Positions 1-5,833 of a stretch of 9,362 bases of DNA are shown here, piece by piece (within the stretch, counting starts at the first letter, position 1; every line of letters starts with the position of its first letter). Made by a program: the position numbers and the translations under genes. The notes under the pieces were generated by a model. It saw nothing but the letters and a program-made list of their open reading frames with translations, had not been told where the DNA came from and did no database searches. Source of the stretch: CAYVQU01 sp964453155 (lineage in GTDB: Bacteria; Chloroflexota; Anaerolineae; Anaerolineales; UBA11858); assembly GCA_964453155.1 (NCBI GenBank), contig CAYVQU010000192.1, forward strand, positions 1 to 9,362. Reading direction: 5' to 3'.

Positions 1-51
1 TTTTTTGTTGCTCAACGCTTCTGTTTTGCCTGAGTTACTGCAGTAGAGTCT

Positions 52-87
52 ATTCGTGTAATTCGATCAATTCGTGCTATTCGTGTT
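52..87. repeat. Four-unit 9-bp tandem repeat
   Basis: Four consecutive 9-base units start at 52, 61, 70 and 79. They read ATTCGTGTA, ATTCGATCA, ATTCGTGCT and ATTCGTGTT, giving the consensus ATTCGTGNN. The array lies just past the 3' end of rnd, outside any gene. Short 9-bp periodic intergenic arrays of this kind are common in large bacterial genomes. No function can be read from the sequence. Confidence 0.8.
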
Positions 88-112
88 TATCTTATCAAAC
101 TATCGGTTCGAT

Positions 113-141
113 AAAAAAAGCGCCGGTTATCGAGACGCTTT
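113..141 (-). terminator. Weak intrinsic terminator at the end of rnd
   Basis: On the minus strand a short stem pairs AAAGCG (141-136) with CGCTTT (122-117) and runs into a seven-T tract (119-113). The rnd stop codon at 129-127 lies in the loop, so the hairpin overlaps the last codons. The stem is only 6 bp, so termination may be weak. A small 5-bp palindrome with a 3-base loop (101-113) follows immediately. Confidence 0.45.
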
Positions 142-1260
142 GAGTACTTTGAATATATCCTCACCGAAATGATCCCATCGCCAGGGGACGGTGGCGAGGA
201 TGGGTTGCATCTCGGCCAGGGTTTGGGGGTTGTTGGTCGCCAACTCGGTGAGGATATTCTTGGGTAGGATCACGTCCGATTCGACTTGCATCTTTTGCGC
301 CGTGTTTTTGCGCCAGCGTTTCAGGTTATCGTAGCGGTGCAAAAATTGGTCGCTGGGGCGCACCCGTCGTGGCGGTTTCGGTGGTTTGGTCTTCAACCCC
401 CGACGAACCGCACTTAATAATCCTTTTCCGATCCACCGGGCCTGTTTGGGGGATACCCCTGCGACTCGCTCTAACTCTCGGATGCTCTCCGGACCTTCCA
501 TGGAGATGTTGACCAGGGCGCGATCGCTGATCACTTTGAAGAGCGGGCGATCCAGGGATTGGGCTTTCCGATCACGGTAAGCACATAATTCGTTTAGTAT
601 GGAGACCTGATAGGGCTGTAGATCGCGAACCCCATGAATGCGCCAACAATCGTTCCCTTTTTTCTCAGTCTGATTTCCAGTGACCCGACAGGCCCGCGTA
701 AAATCCTCGACGGCCAAATTCCAACGGTCCTTGGCCATCAGTTTCGATTTCATTTGATTGCGGATAGGGATCAGAAAATGAGTGTCGAGTTGGGCATAAG
801 TTAACATCTCGGGTAGGAGCGGGCGGCGGCCCCAATCGGCCCGTTGATATTTTTTGTTGGCAACCACCCCAAATTGATCCTTCAGCAGGGAGCTTAGTCC
901 CACCGATTTAATGCCCAAAATTCGAGCGGCGAGCATGGTGTCGAACAAATTGACAAATTCAAAATCGAAGTCATGCTTCATGACGATCAAATCGTATTCA
1001 GCCGCGTGGAAAATTTTCTCGATATTGGGATCACAAAAGATCACGCTCAGCGGGGAAACATCTATGGCCAGGGGATCAACCAGATAATCGTATCCCGGAA
1101 TGGAAAATTGGATCAAGCAGACCCGTTCCTGATATGCAAAGAGACTATTGGCCTCAGTATCGACCGCGACCATGGGTTCCAGCGATAGTTTTTCAACCAA
1201 CGATTTGAGTTCGGCTGGGCGAGTGACCAGAATAGGGTCTGGCAGCTTTGAAGCGGACAT
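127..1260 (-). CDS. rnd: Ribonuclease D (DEDDy 3'-5' exoribonuclease)
   Basis: The predicted role is a cytoplasmic 3'-to-5' exonuclease that trims the 3' ends of tRNA precursors and other stable RNAs. The three exonuclease motifs of the DEDDy class are all visible. Motif I is VAVDTEANS (D34, E36), motif II is HAAEYD (D90), and motif III is YAQLD (Y155, D159). Two HRDC-type helical domains follow, at about 214-290 and 305-375. The length of 377 aa matches classical bacterial RNase D. The ATG lies 8 bases after the stop of the upstream acetyltransferase. With no obvious Shine-Dalgarno sequence, translation is probably coupled. All catalytic acids are present, so I expect an active enzyme. Motifs are seen directly; the substrate comes from family knowledge. 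Confidence 0.93.
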   Translation of the reverse strand: MSASKLPDPILVTRPAELKSLVEKLSLEPMVAVDTEANSLFAYQERVCLIQFSIPGYDYLVDPLAIDVSPLSVIFCDPNIEKIFHAAEYDLIVMKHDFDFEFVNLFDTMLAARILGIKSVGLSSLLKDQFGVVANKKYQRADWGRRPLLPEMLTYAQLDTHFLIPIRNQMKSKLMAKDRWNLAVEDFTRACRVTGNQTEKKGNDCWRIHGVRDLQPYQVSILNELCAYRDRKAQSLDRPLFKVISDRALVNISMEGPESIRELERVAGVSPKQARWIGKGLLSAVRRGLKTKPPKPPRRVRPSDQFLHRYDNLKRWRKNTAQKMQVESDVILPKNILTELATNNPQTLAEMQPILATVPWRWDHFGEDIFKVLKASR

Positions 1261-1268
1261 GCCGCTAA

Positions 1269-1745
1269 TTATAGCCCAAATCCGGTTACTATTTGCTTTT
1301 CAAATACGATTGCATCCGACCCATCCTGGTAATAGGATGGCCATAACCCCACTCGCTCGTATCCAAAACTGGCATATAACCCCTGGGCCGGTCGGTTTTC
1401 AGTTCGGACGCTTAATCGCACCCGCCCGACATTAAGCCGACTTTCACAGGCTGTCAGGAGCGCTGCGGCAATGCCTTGCCGCCGATAGGCTGGCAGCACC
1501 CCAATTGTGGCGATCCAGGCTAAATCCTCGCGCGGCTTGATATCCCCCGCGATAAACCCCACCATTTCATCCCCAATAACGGCCTTGAGCCGGACCACAT
1601 TCGACATCGATAATACCCCGATCAAATCCAGCAGCGGCCAGGCATCGATGGGGAAGCACTCCTTCTCCAGGCGGCGCAATGCACCTAAATCTCGCCAGGA
1701 AGCAGGGAGTATTTCAAATGGGGAATTTGGAGTGGGGTATGACAT
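1269..1745 (-). CDS. RimI-type GNAT N-acetyltransferase
   Basis: This 158-aa single-domain GNAT protein transfers acetyl from acetyl-CoA to an amine, often a protein N-terminus in the RimI group. The acetyl-CoA loop (motif A) is clear at about 79-97, with the pyrophosphate-binding core RRQGIA at 88-93. Motif B follows at about 111-150, with the RimI-like sequences RTENRPAQGLYASFGYE and SYYQDGSDA. The start is fixed fairly well: an in-frame TGA lies two codons upstream of the ATG at 1745, and the next Met is at residue 48. No Shine-Dalgarno sequence is seen. The gene is followed by rnd after 8 bases, so the two form an operon. RimI targets ribosomal protein S18 in E. coli. I cannot tell from sequence alone whether this protein targets S18 or another protein, so I give no symbol. 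Confidence 0.85.
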   Translation of the reverse strand: MSYPTPNSPFEILPASWRDLGALRRLEKECFPIDAWPLLDLIGVLSMSNVVRLKAVIGDEMVGFIAGDIKPREDLAWIATIGVLPAYRRQGIAAALLTACESRLNVGRVRLSVRTENRPAQGLYASFGYERVGLWPSYYQDGSDAIVFEKQIVTGFGL

Positions 1746-1776
1746 ATGGAATCAGGCCCGCAGTGTGATATGGAAT

Positions 1777-1833
1777 GCAAAAATGTCGGACCGCGACTCA
1801 GTTTAGAAACCCGAGCCCGTCCGACATTTTTGC
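1777..1833. terminator. 15-bp inverted repeat, likely bidirectional terminator
   Basis: Arms 1777-1791 and 1819-1833 are perfect 15-bp inverted repeats, GCAAAAATGTCGGAC and its complement. The G/C-rich part of the stem is flanked by five A on one side and five T on the other. This is the layout of an A-tract/U-tract intrinsic terminator that can work in both directions. The loop is long, 27 bases, with a small inner CTC/GAG pairing. It sits between the SPFH gene and the RimI-like gene, so it may end the SPFH transcript or lower read-through into rimI-rnd. Confidence 0.55.
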
Positions 1834-1836
1834 TAG

Positions 1837-1886
1837 GTTGGGCGGTTACTCAATTTGATTTAAAGATTCACTTTCAACCGCCCAAC
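1837..1886. repeat. 11-bp perfect inverted repeat after the SPFH gene
   Basis: Arms GTTGGGCGGTT (1837-1847) and AACCGCCCAAC (1876-1886) pair perfectly around a 28-base AT-rich loop. The hairpin begins only 9 bases past the SPFH stop codon and 3 bases before the next hairpin. It has no flanking T-tract. It may protect the 3' end of the mRNA or form part of a tandem terminator with 1777-1833. Confidence 0.6.
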
Positions 1887-1894
1887 ACCAACAC

Positions 1895-2824
1895 CTATTC
1901 CTGATTTCCCTTGGTGAAGTTTTCCAGCAGACTGGTGAACTCCATCGGGAAGATGAACTTGGTGGATGCGCCGGTGCCCATCTCTTTGAGGGTGTCAAAG
2001 TACTGGAGCGACATCGTCTTTTGGTCGATGTTTTGCGCGACCGAGTAAATTCGCTCGAGGGCGGCAGCATAACCTTCGGCCCGCAGGAGTTGGGCTTCCT
2101 TGGAACCTTCGGCTTCGAGCACTGAGGACTGCTTGATCCCCTCAGAGCGCAGAATGGCCGCTTTCTTCTCACCTTCGGCGACGTTAATGGCGGCTTCCCG
2201 CTCACCAGTCGAGGAGGTAACCAAAGCCCGGCGGTCACGCTCTGCGGACATCTGGCGGTTCATCGCGTCTTGAATTTCGCGCGGCGGGATGATCTCGCGG
2301 ATTTCCACGTTGGTGACTTTAACACCCCAGCGCTCGGTAACCTCGTCCAGGCGGGTGCGGAGCATATTGTTGATGTGCTCGCGCTCCACCAAAACATCGT
2401 CGAGGGGAATCCCACCGATGACGGCGCGCAAGGTGGTGGTGGCCATACCCTGGGCGGCAGCCTCGAAGTTGCCAACCTGGAGCACACTTTCGGTCGGATC
2501 GAGAATGCGGTAGTACCAGATGAAGTCGATGGAGATGGCGGCGTTGTCTTTGGTAATCGCGGTCTGGTGCGGAATCTCCCGGACTTGCTCACGCAAATCG
2601 GCTTTGCGGCCGCGGTCAATGACCGGAATCAGGAAAACAATTCCGGGACCTTTAGCGCCAACACAACGACCTAGTCGGAAAACGACCATCCGCTGGTATT
2701 CGGGGACGATTTTGATCGCGCTGGCGAGTAAAATCAAACCCAATAGCAGCACCCCACCGACTAAGCAGGTGACAAAACCACCAGCAGTAGCCAGATCTTG
2801 GCCTAAAACTGAAAATAACATCAT
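1895..2824 (-). CDS. Stomatin/paraslipin-type SPFH membrane protein
   Basis: This 309-aa SPFH (band 7) protein resembles QmcA/paraslipins. Such proteins form oligomeric membrane scaffolds linked to membrane-protein quality control. An N-terminal membrane anchor spans about residues 14-38. The slipin signature VPEYQRMVVFRLGR follows at 40-53, and the SPFH core runs to about 200, with RAVIGG at 133-138 and EIREIIPP at 174-181. The C-terminal part is a helical segment with Gly at 207, 218, 229, 240 and 251, an exact 11-residue period typical of the hendecad coiled region in this family. The nfeD gene lies 152 bases upstream on the same strand, which is the usual partner. Two ATG codons are adjacent, at 2824 and 2821. 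The GGAGG at 2832-2828 is 3 bases from the first and 6 from the second, so the second is the better start. The stop is TAG. Confidence 0.92.
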   Translation of the reverse strand: MMLFSVLGQDLATAGGFVTCLVGGVLLLGLILLASAIKIVPEYQRMVVFRLGRCVGAKGPGIVFLIPVIDRGRKADLREQVREIPHQTAITKDNAAISIDFIWYYRILDPTESVLQVGNFEAAAQGMATTTLRAVIGGIPLDDVLVEREHINNMLRTRLDEVTERWGVKVTNVEIREIIPPREIQDAMNRQMSAERDRRALVTSSTGEREAAINVAEGEKKAAILRSEGIKQSSVLEAEGSKEAQLLRAEGYAAALERIYSVAQNIDQKTMSLQYFDTLKEMGTGASTKFIFPMEFTSLLENFTKGNQE

Positions 2825-2827
2825 AAA

Positions 2828-2832
2828 CCTCC
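2828..2832 (-). promoter_or_regulatory. Shine-Dalgarno site of the SPFH gene
   Basis: GGAGG on the minus strand lies 3 bases before the ATG at 2824 and 6 bases before the ATG at 2821. The spacing favours the second Met codon as the initiator. Confidence 0.75.
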
Positions 2833-2838
2833 GTAGAA

Positions 2839-2862
2839 TGGTTGGTTAGTTGGTTCGTTAGT
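2839..2862. repeat. 4-bp periodic repeat, six units
   Basis: Six consecutive 4-base units read TGGT, TGGT, TAGT, TGGT, TCGT and TAGT. The tract ends 6 bases upstream of the SPFH Shine-Dalgarno site, within the 5' untranslated region of that gene. A tract like this can vary in length by slippage. Any effect on expression is inference. Confidence 0.6.
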
Positions 2863-2863
2863 T

Positions 2864-2930
2864 TTTACCGCGGAGATCGTTGAGAGCGCAGAGAAAATGC
2901 GTGGCGTTCTGTAAGAGCTCTGCGGGTAAA
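2864..2930. repeat. Degenerate 9-bp array inside an imperfect hairpin
   Basis: Units ACCGCGGAG, ATCGTTGAG and AGCGCAGAG lie in 9-base steps at 2867-2893. The outer parts (2864-2875 and 2919-2930) form an imperfect inverted repeat with one mismatch and one gap. The element fills much of the 152-base gap between nfeD and the SPFH gene. It resembles degraded GCAGAG-type intergenic repeats. A 5'-leader structure for the SPFH mRNA is possible but unproven. Confidence 0.45.
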
Positions 2931-2976
2931 TCGATATGCATTCGGCTCACAACCCAAGTTTACCTTATGTTTCTGA

Positions 2977-3582
2977 TTATTCTTTGATTTCTTCAACTTC
3001 AAGGACGAATCCGGCCCGGGTGACGACGCTGATAGCCGCCCCGGCCGGGATTGGACTTTCACTACGGACGGCCCACAGCTCTCCTTGAACTTGGGCAGAA
3101 CCTTCATGATGGATGTCGGTTTTGGCCTCGCCAATCGCGCCGATCAACACGCCAAGATCATGGGAGAGGGGGGCCGCATCGGCTTCGAGGGATTTGCGGG
3201 CTACGATCCAAAAGAAACCGCCCACCAAAATCGAAGTGACCAATGTCAACACCGGGTTTACGGCTGGTTTCCACCAGATATCCCCACGAAACAGAAATGC
3301 TGATCCCAACACCAACGCGAAAATCGAAATCCCTAAATAAATCAACTGCCCTGATTTCCGCACGGCCCAGATAAATGGCAAGACGCCTAATATCAGAACC
3401 GCTAAGGCCCAATAGTTTATGGGCAGGTTATAGATCCCATATCCGGCCAGCAGCAGCCCAAAAAATGCGCCTAACTCGAGTAAACCGGTTCCCGGTGTAA
3501 AAATTGCCATCAGGGCCATCGCAAAGCCCCCCACCAGGAACAAATATGCTAAATTGGGATTAAGTAAAAAATTATCGATCAT
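2977..3582 (-). CDS. NfeD-family membrane protein (short form, no protease domain)
   Basis: This 201-aa integral membrane protein carries a C-terminal NfeD OB-fold domain. About five hydrophobic segments are seen, near residues 8-28, 33-51, 57-74, 79-98 and 110-127. The soluble OB-fold spans about 145-199 and begins IGAIGEAKTDIHHEGSAQV. The ClpP-like serine protease domain found at the N-terminus of long NfeD proteins is absent, so this is the short class. NfeD proteins are thought to work with a neighbouring SPFH protein, and the SPFH gene follows on the same strand. The start at 3582 is supported by GGAG at 3593-3590, 7 bases upstream of the ATG. The gene lies 67 bases after the interrupted GNAT gene, so it may share that gene's promoter. 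Five segments would put the OB-fold on the opposite membrane side from the N-terminus; topology is inferred. Confidence 0.85.
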   Translation of the reverse strand: MIDNFLLNPNLAYLFLVGGFAMALMAIFTPGTGLLELGAFFGLLLAGYGIYNLPINYWALAVLILGVLPFIWAVRKSGQLIYLGISIFALVLGSAFLFRGDIWWKPAVNPVLTLVTSILVGGFFWIVARKSLEADAAPLSHDLGVLIGAIGEAKTDIHHEGSAQVQGELWAVRSESPIPAGAAISVVTRAGFVLEVEEIKE

Positions 3583-3589
3583 CGTGAAA

Positions 3590-3593
3590 CTCC
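3590..3593 (-). promoter_or_regulatory. Shine-Dalgarno site of nfeD
   Basis: GGAG on the minus strand is separated from the ATG at 3582 by 7 bases, an ideal distance. It supports the chosen start. Confidence 0.65.
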
Positions 3594-3649
3594 GTTTTGA
3601 CTATTGGTTGAAGACCAGATCCCGGCTAATCATTCCCCCTGCTCCATCG

Positions 3650-4813
3650 CTATTCTCTATCTCCTGCCTTCAATCTCTTTTCATAAAACCGGTACGTCTT
3701 ATATACCTCGCCACCCATCATCCGAATTGGACGACTGATGGCATCATTATTCTCTAAAATCCAGCTCATCTCACCATGCAGAATGCCTTTTTTGAGGGCG
3801 GCCTGGGCCGATTCGTAATAGAACAAGGCATCGACGCCTTTGGCGCGGTATTCCGGCAATACGCCTAAAATGAGTACTCTTAGCCAGGTCACCTGCCGCC
3901 GAATTTTCCAATTCCAGGCCAGTTTGACCATGGTCCACCATTCCGGCGTGGTCGGGCGCGGGTAGGCTTGCATCAGTGGTTGGTTCAAATCGGGCAACGT
4001 GAGGCTGACTCCGATGGGTTCGCCATTTACTTCAGCTACTAGAGCCAGATCAGGGTCAATAATCTGTCGTAATTCAGCACCGAAATTTTCAATTTCAGCA
4101 TCAGTCATAGGGATGAAGCCCCAGTTCTGCGCCCAAGATGCGTTGTAGATTTTCTTGACGCGTTCGACCTCTTGCTCGAAATTTTCCAAATCCGCCTTAC
4201 GGATGTGAATATCACCGCGGGCCTAGATTTTCTCGACCACCCGCAGCAGTTTTTTGGGGAATTTGCTTCCGTCGCTGTAAATATCGGTATCCAGGGCGTA
4301 GGCATGTAAATCCATTGCTTTGGTATAGCCCTGATTTTCAAGGTAAGCGACATAGCGCCGCGGGTTGTAGGTCATCAAAATCCGGGGTGGATCGTCGAAT
4401 CCGGCGACTAACAGGCCGCATTCTTCATTGGTAGAGTATTGGGCTGGGCCGCGAATGGCAGCGTAGCCGCAGGCTCGAACCCAATTTTCAGCCGTTTGTA
4501 AAAGTGCTGCTGCCGCTTCGGGATCATCTACAACTTCGAAAAAACCGAAGAAACCGATGTGTTCATTCTGGAACGCATTGTGATTGTGATTGATGAAGGC
4601 CGCAATCGTCCCAACCACTTCGTCGCCGCGTTTGGCCATAAAAAACTCGATTTCGGCATGTTCCAGAAAGGGGTGCTCCGTTAAAAAATGGATTCGTTCT
4701 GAAAACAGCGGCGGGACCCAATTTGGGTCATCATTGTAAACTTTCCAAGGCAAGCTCAGGAACGCCCGGCGTTCCTCGTCCGTCCGAACCGGTTGAATAC
4801 GTAATGATAGCAT
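3650..4813 (-). pseudogene. Two-domain GNAT-fold protein gene interrupted by an in-frame TAG
   Basis: Read through, the gene would encode 387 positions, the size of the large double-GNAT (YghO-like) proteins. The first half (residues 1-196) holds the conserved-looking segments NDDPNWVPP, GFFGFFEVVDD and GPAQYSTNEECGLLV. The second half (198-387) holds NWGFIPMTDAE and a GNAT motif A region LRVLILGVLPEYRAKGVDALF. A TAG codon at 4225-4223 (residue 197) splits them. The frame continues unchanged after it (ARGDIHIRKADLENF), so this is a nonsense change and not a frameshift. The halves could be made separately, since a TTG at 4189 preceded by AAGGCGG might restart translation. The ATG at 4813 is preferred to an upstream GTG (4852) because the predicted transcript starts near 4848. 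TAG ends two other coding stretches here (SPFH and this gene's own 3' end), which argues against reassignment. The substrate is unknown. Confidence 0.75.
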
Positions 4814-4815
4814 TG

Positions 4816-4856
4816 ATGAGTGCTCACTAATAAAAGGATGATAGCGGTGCACTCAT
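4816..4856. repeat. 8-bp inverted repeat around the GNAT transcription start
   Basis: ATGAGTGC (4816-4823) and GCACTCAT (4849-4856) form a perfect inverted repeat spanning the predicted transcription start and 5' leader of the GNAT gene. It could be an operator or a leader hairpin. An 8-bp match is short enough to occur by chance. Confidence 0.35.
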
Positions 4857-4883
4857 TATACAATTGTTCCATCTTCCAATCAA
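4855..4883 (-). promoter_or_regulatory. Sigma-70-type promoter for the GNAT-nfeD-SPFH run
   Basis: On the minus strand a perfect -10 box TATAAT (4860-4855) is preceded by TTGATT (4883-4878) with exactly 17 bases between them. The -35 box matches the consensus at four of six positions. Transcription would start near 4848, giving a leader of about 35 bases before the ATG at 4813. It lies in the gap between divergent genes, which is where a promoter is expected. Confidence 0.65.
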
Positions 4884-4904
4884 TTTCACCCTGAAATAAT
4901 CTAG

Positions 4905-4952
4905 GGGTTTGTCGATCAGACGGTTCGCCCGCACCAATTGATCAACAAACCC
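4905..4952. repeat. 14-bp near-perfect inverted repeat between divergent genes
   Basis: GGGTTTGTCGATCA (4905-4918) pairs with TGATCAACAAACCC (4939-4952) at 13 of 14 positions, with a 20-base loop. It lies upstream of both the GNAT promoter and the Lgt-like gene. It may be a regulator site controlling both directions, or simply an intergenic hairpin. Confidence 0.5.
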
Positions 4953-4965
4953 ACCAGCCCTCACA

Positions 4966-4974
4966 TGGTAAGAT
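4966..4974 (+). promoter_or_regulatory. Possible extended -10 element for the Lgt-like gene
   Basis: TGGTAAGAT fits an extended -10 (TGn followed by TAAGAT). No good -35 is found at the proper distance. Start of transcription would fall about 7 bases downstream, at or next to the GTG at 4981. The mRNA could therefore be leaderless, in keeping with the lack of a Shine-Dalgarno sequence. Confidence 0.3.
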
Positions 4975-4980
4975 ACCCTC

Positions 4981-5748
4981 GTGGACCTGGCATTCTTGCT
5001 TTTTGGGCAAATTCCTGTATATGTTTTTCCCTTGGTTGTGGGCTTGAGCGCAGTTGTGGGGTTGTTATGGCTGGTTGTGCCGGTTGTCGATCTGCCCGCA
5101 GAGACCCAGCTACGATTCAATCTCGCGGGTGAAGTTCTGATCGGCGCCCTAATTGGGGGCCGTATTGGGTATGTGGTGGTAAATTGGACTTATTTCCAAA
5201 CACTTTGGATTGAAATCCCTCAGGTCTGGTTAGGCGGTTTGTCCTGGGCAGGCGCGGCAGCGGGAGCTTTGGTCAGCCTGATCATAATGATTCGATCCTG
5301 GGATAAAATCGCGAGCCATCTCGATACGCTGCTGCCCTTATTTACCAGTCTCATTATTGGCTGTTGGTTAGCGAGTTGGTTGACCGGGCATGCCTATGGG
5401 GTCGAAGTTCAGGGTTGGTGGGGGATTCCGGCGCGGGATGAATGGGGTTTGATAGGGATGCGCTGGCCGGTGCAATTAGTTGGGGCCATGTCAGCCTTAG
5501 TAATCCATGCGGGTGTGGAAGAATCTCGAGCTCGCGGCTGGTTGCCATTCCCTGGTTTGGCTGCCAGCCTGACAGGGTTCCTAATCACTCTCACAATTTT
5601 GGCCGTATCTCTATTTCGGGCTGATCCAATTCCCTATTGGCGCGGTTATCGCTTAGACACCTGGGCAGCCCTCTTTTTTCTGGGGTTATCTACTATAATG
5701 ACGGTCTATATTCTGGCACGAAATCGATATTCAAATGCGGATATTTAA
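4981..5748 (+). CDS. Divergent prolipoprotein diacylglyceryl transferase (Lgt)-like membrane protein
   Basis: This 255-aa polytopic membrane protein has about seven hydrophobic segments. Similarity to Lgt, which adds diacylglycerol to lipoprotein cysteines, is strongest in GALIGGRIGYVVVNWTYF (55-72) and the segment WLGGLSWAGAAAG (83-95). By eye and without gaps, LPLFTSLIIGCWLASWLTG (117-135) lines up with the Lgt segment that holds the signature GRxGNFxNGE. The E. coli Lgt residues H103, R143, N146 and E151 fall on A90, W129, S132 and H137. R61 of GGRIGY and an arginine aligned to R239 (R213) are kept. Classical Lgt activity is therefore doubtful; the protein may have another role or be a relic fold. 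The start is GTG at 4981, since the first internal Met is far downstream and no Shine-Dalgarno sequence is seen. It is transcribed away from the GNAT gene and ends at a strong hairpin. Confidence 0.75.
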   Translation: MDLAFLLFGQIPVYVFPLVVGLSAVVGLLWLVVPVVDLPAETQLRFNLAGEVLIGALIGGRIGYVVVNWTYFQTLWIEIPQVWLGGLSWAGAAAGALVSLIIMIRSWDKIASHLDTLLPLFTSLIIGCWLASWLTGHAYGVEVQGWWGIPARDEWGLIGMRWPVQLVGAMSALVIHAGVEESRARGWLPFPGLAASLTGFLITLTILAVSLFRADPIPYWRGYRLDTWAALFFLGLSTIMTVYILARNRYSNADI

Positions 5749-5816
5749 ACCACAAAGGACACACAGATGCACAGAGGAAATAACTTAGTGCTAATTAGTG
5801 TCCTTTGTGGTTTTTT
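5747..5816 (+). terminator. Strong hairpin terminator after the Lgt-like gene
   Basis: A perfect 16-bp stem pairs AAACCACAAAGGACAC (5747-5762) with its complement (5798-5813), and six T at 5811-5816 follow. The loop is 35 bases. The first arm overlaps the TAA stop codon. The first arm and loop show a 9-bp step (CACAAAGGA, CACACAGAT, GCACAGAGG, 5751-5777). This looks like a CACAAAGG-type intergenic repeat used as a terminator. It ends 17 bases before the nitrilase start codon. Confidence 0.75.
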
Positions 5817-5833
5817 CACTCAATGAAAAGGCT

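Noticed and set aside
1846..2238. 130-codon minus-strand frame within the SPFH gene
   Set aside because: It is an out-of-frame reading of the SPFH coding region, rich in Ser/Pro/Arg, and has no domain. Similar shadows at 2260-2849 were dropped for the same reason.
4223..4225. Amber codon reassignment (TAG as an amino acid)
   Set aside because: TAG also ends the SPFH gene at a sensible length and the GNAT gene's own 3' end. One internal TAG does not support a changed code.
5798..5833. GTG at 5798 as the nitrilase start
   Set aside because: It lies in the 3' arm of the terminator hairpin, and the added residues have no family match. The ATG at 5834 begins the typical nitrilase N-terminus.
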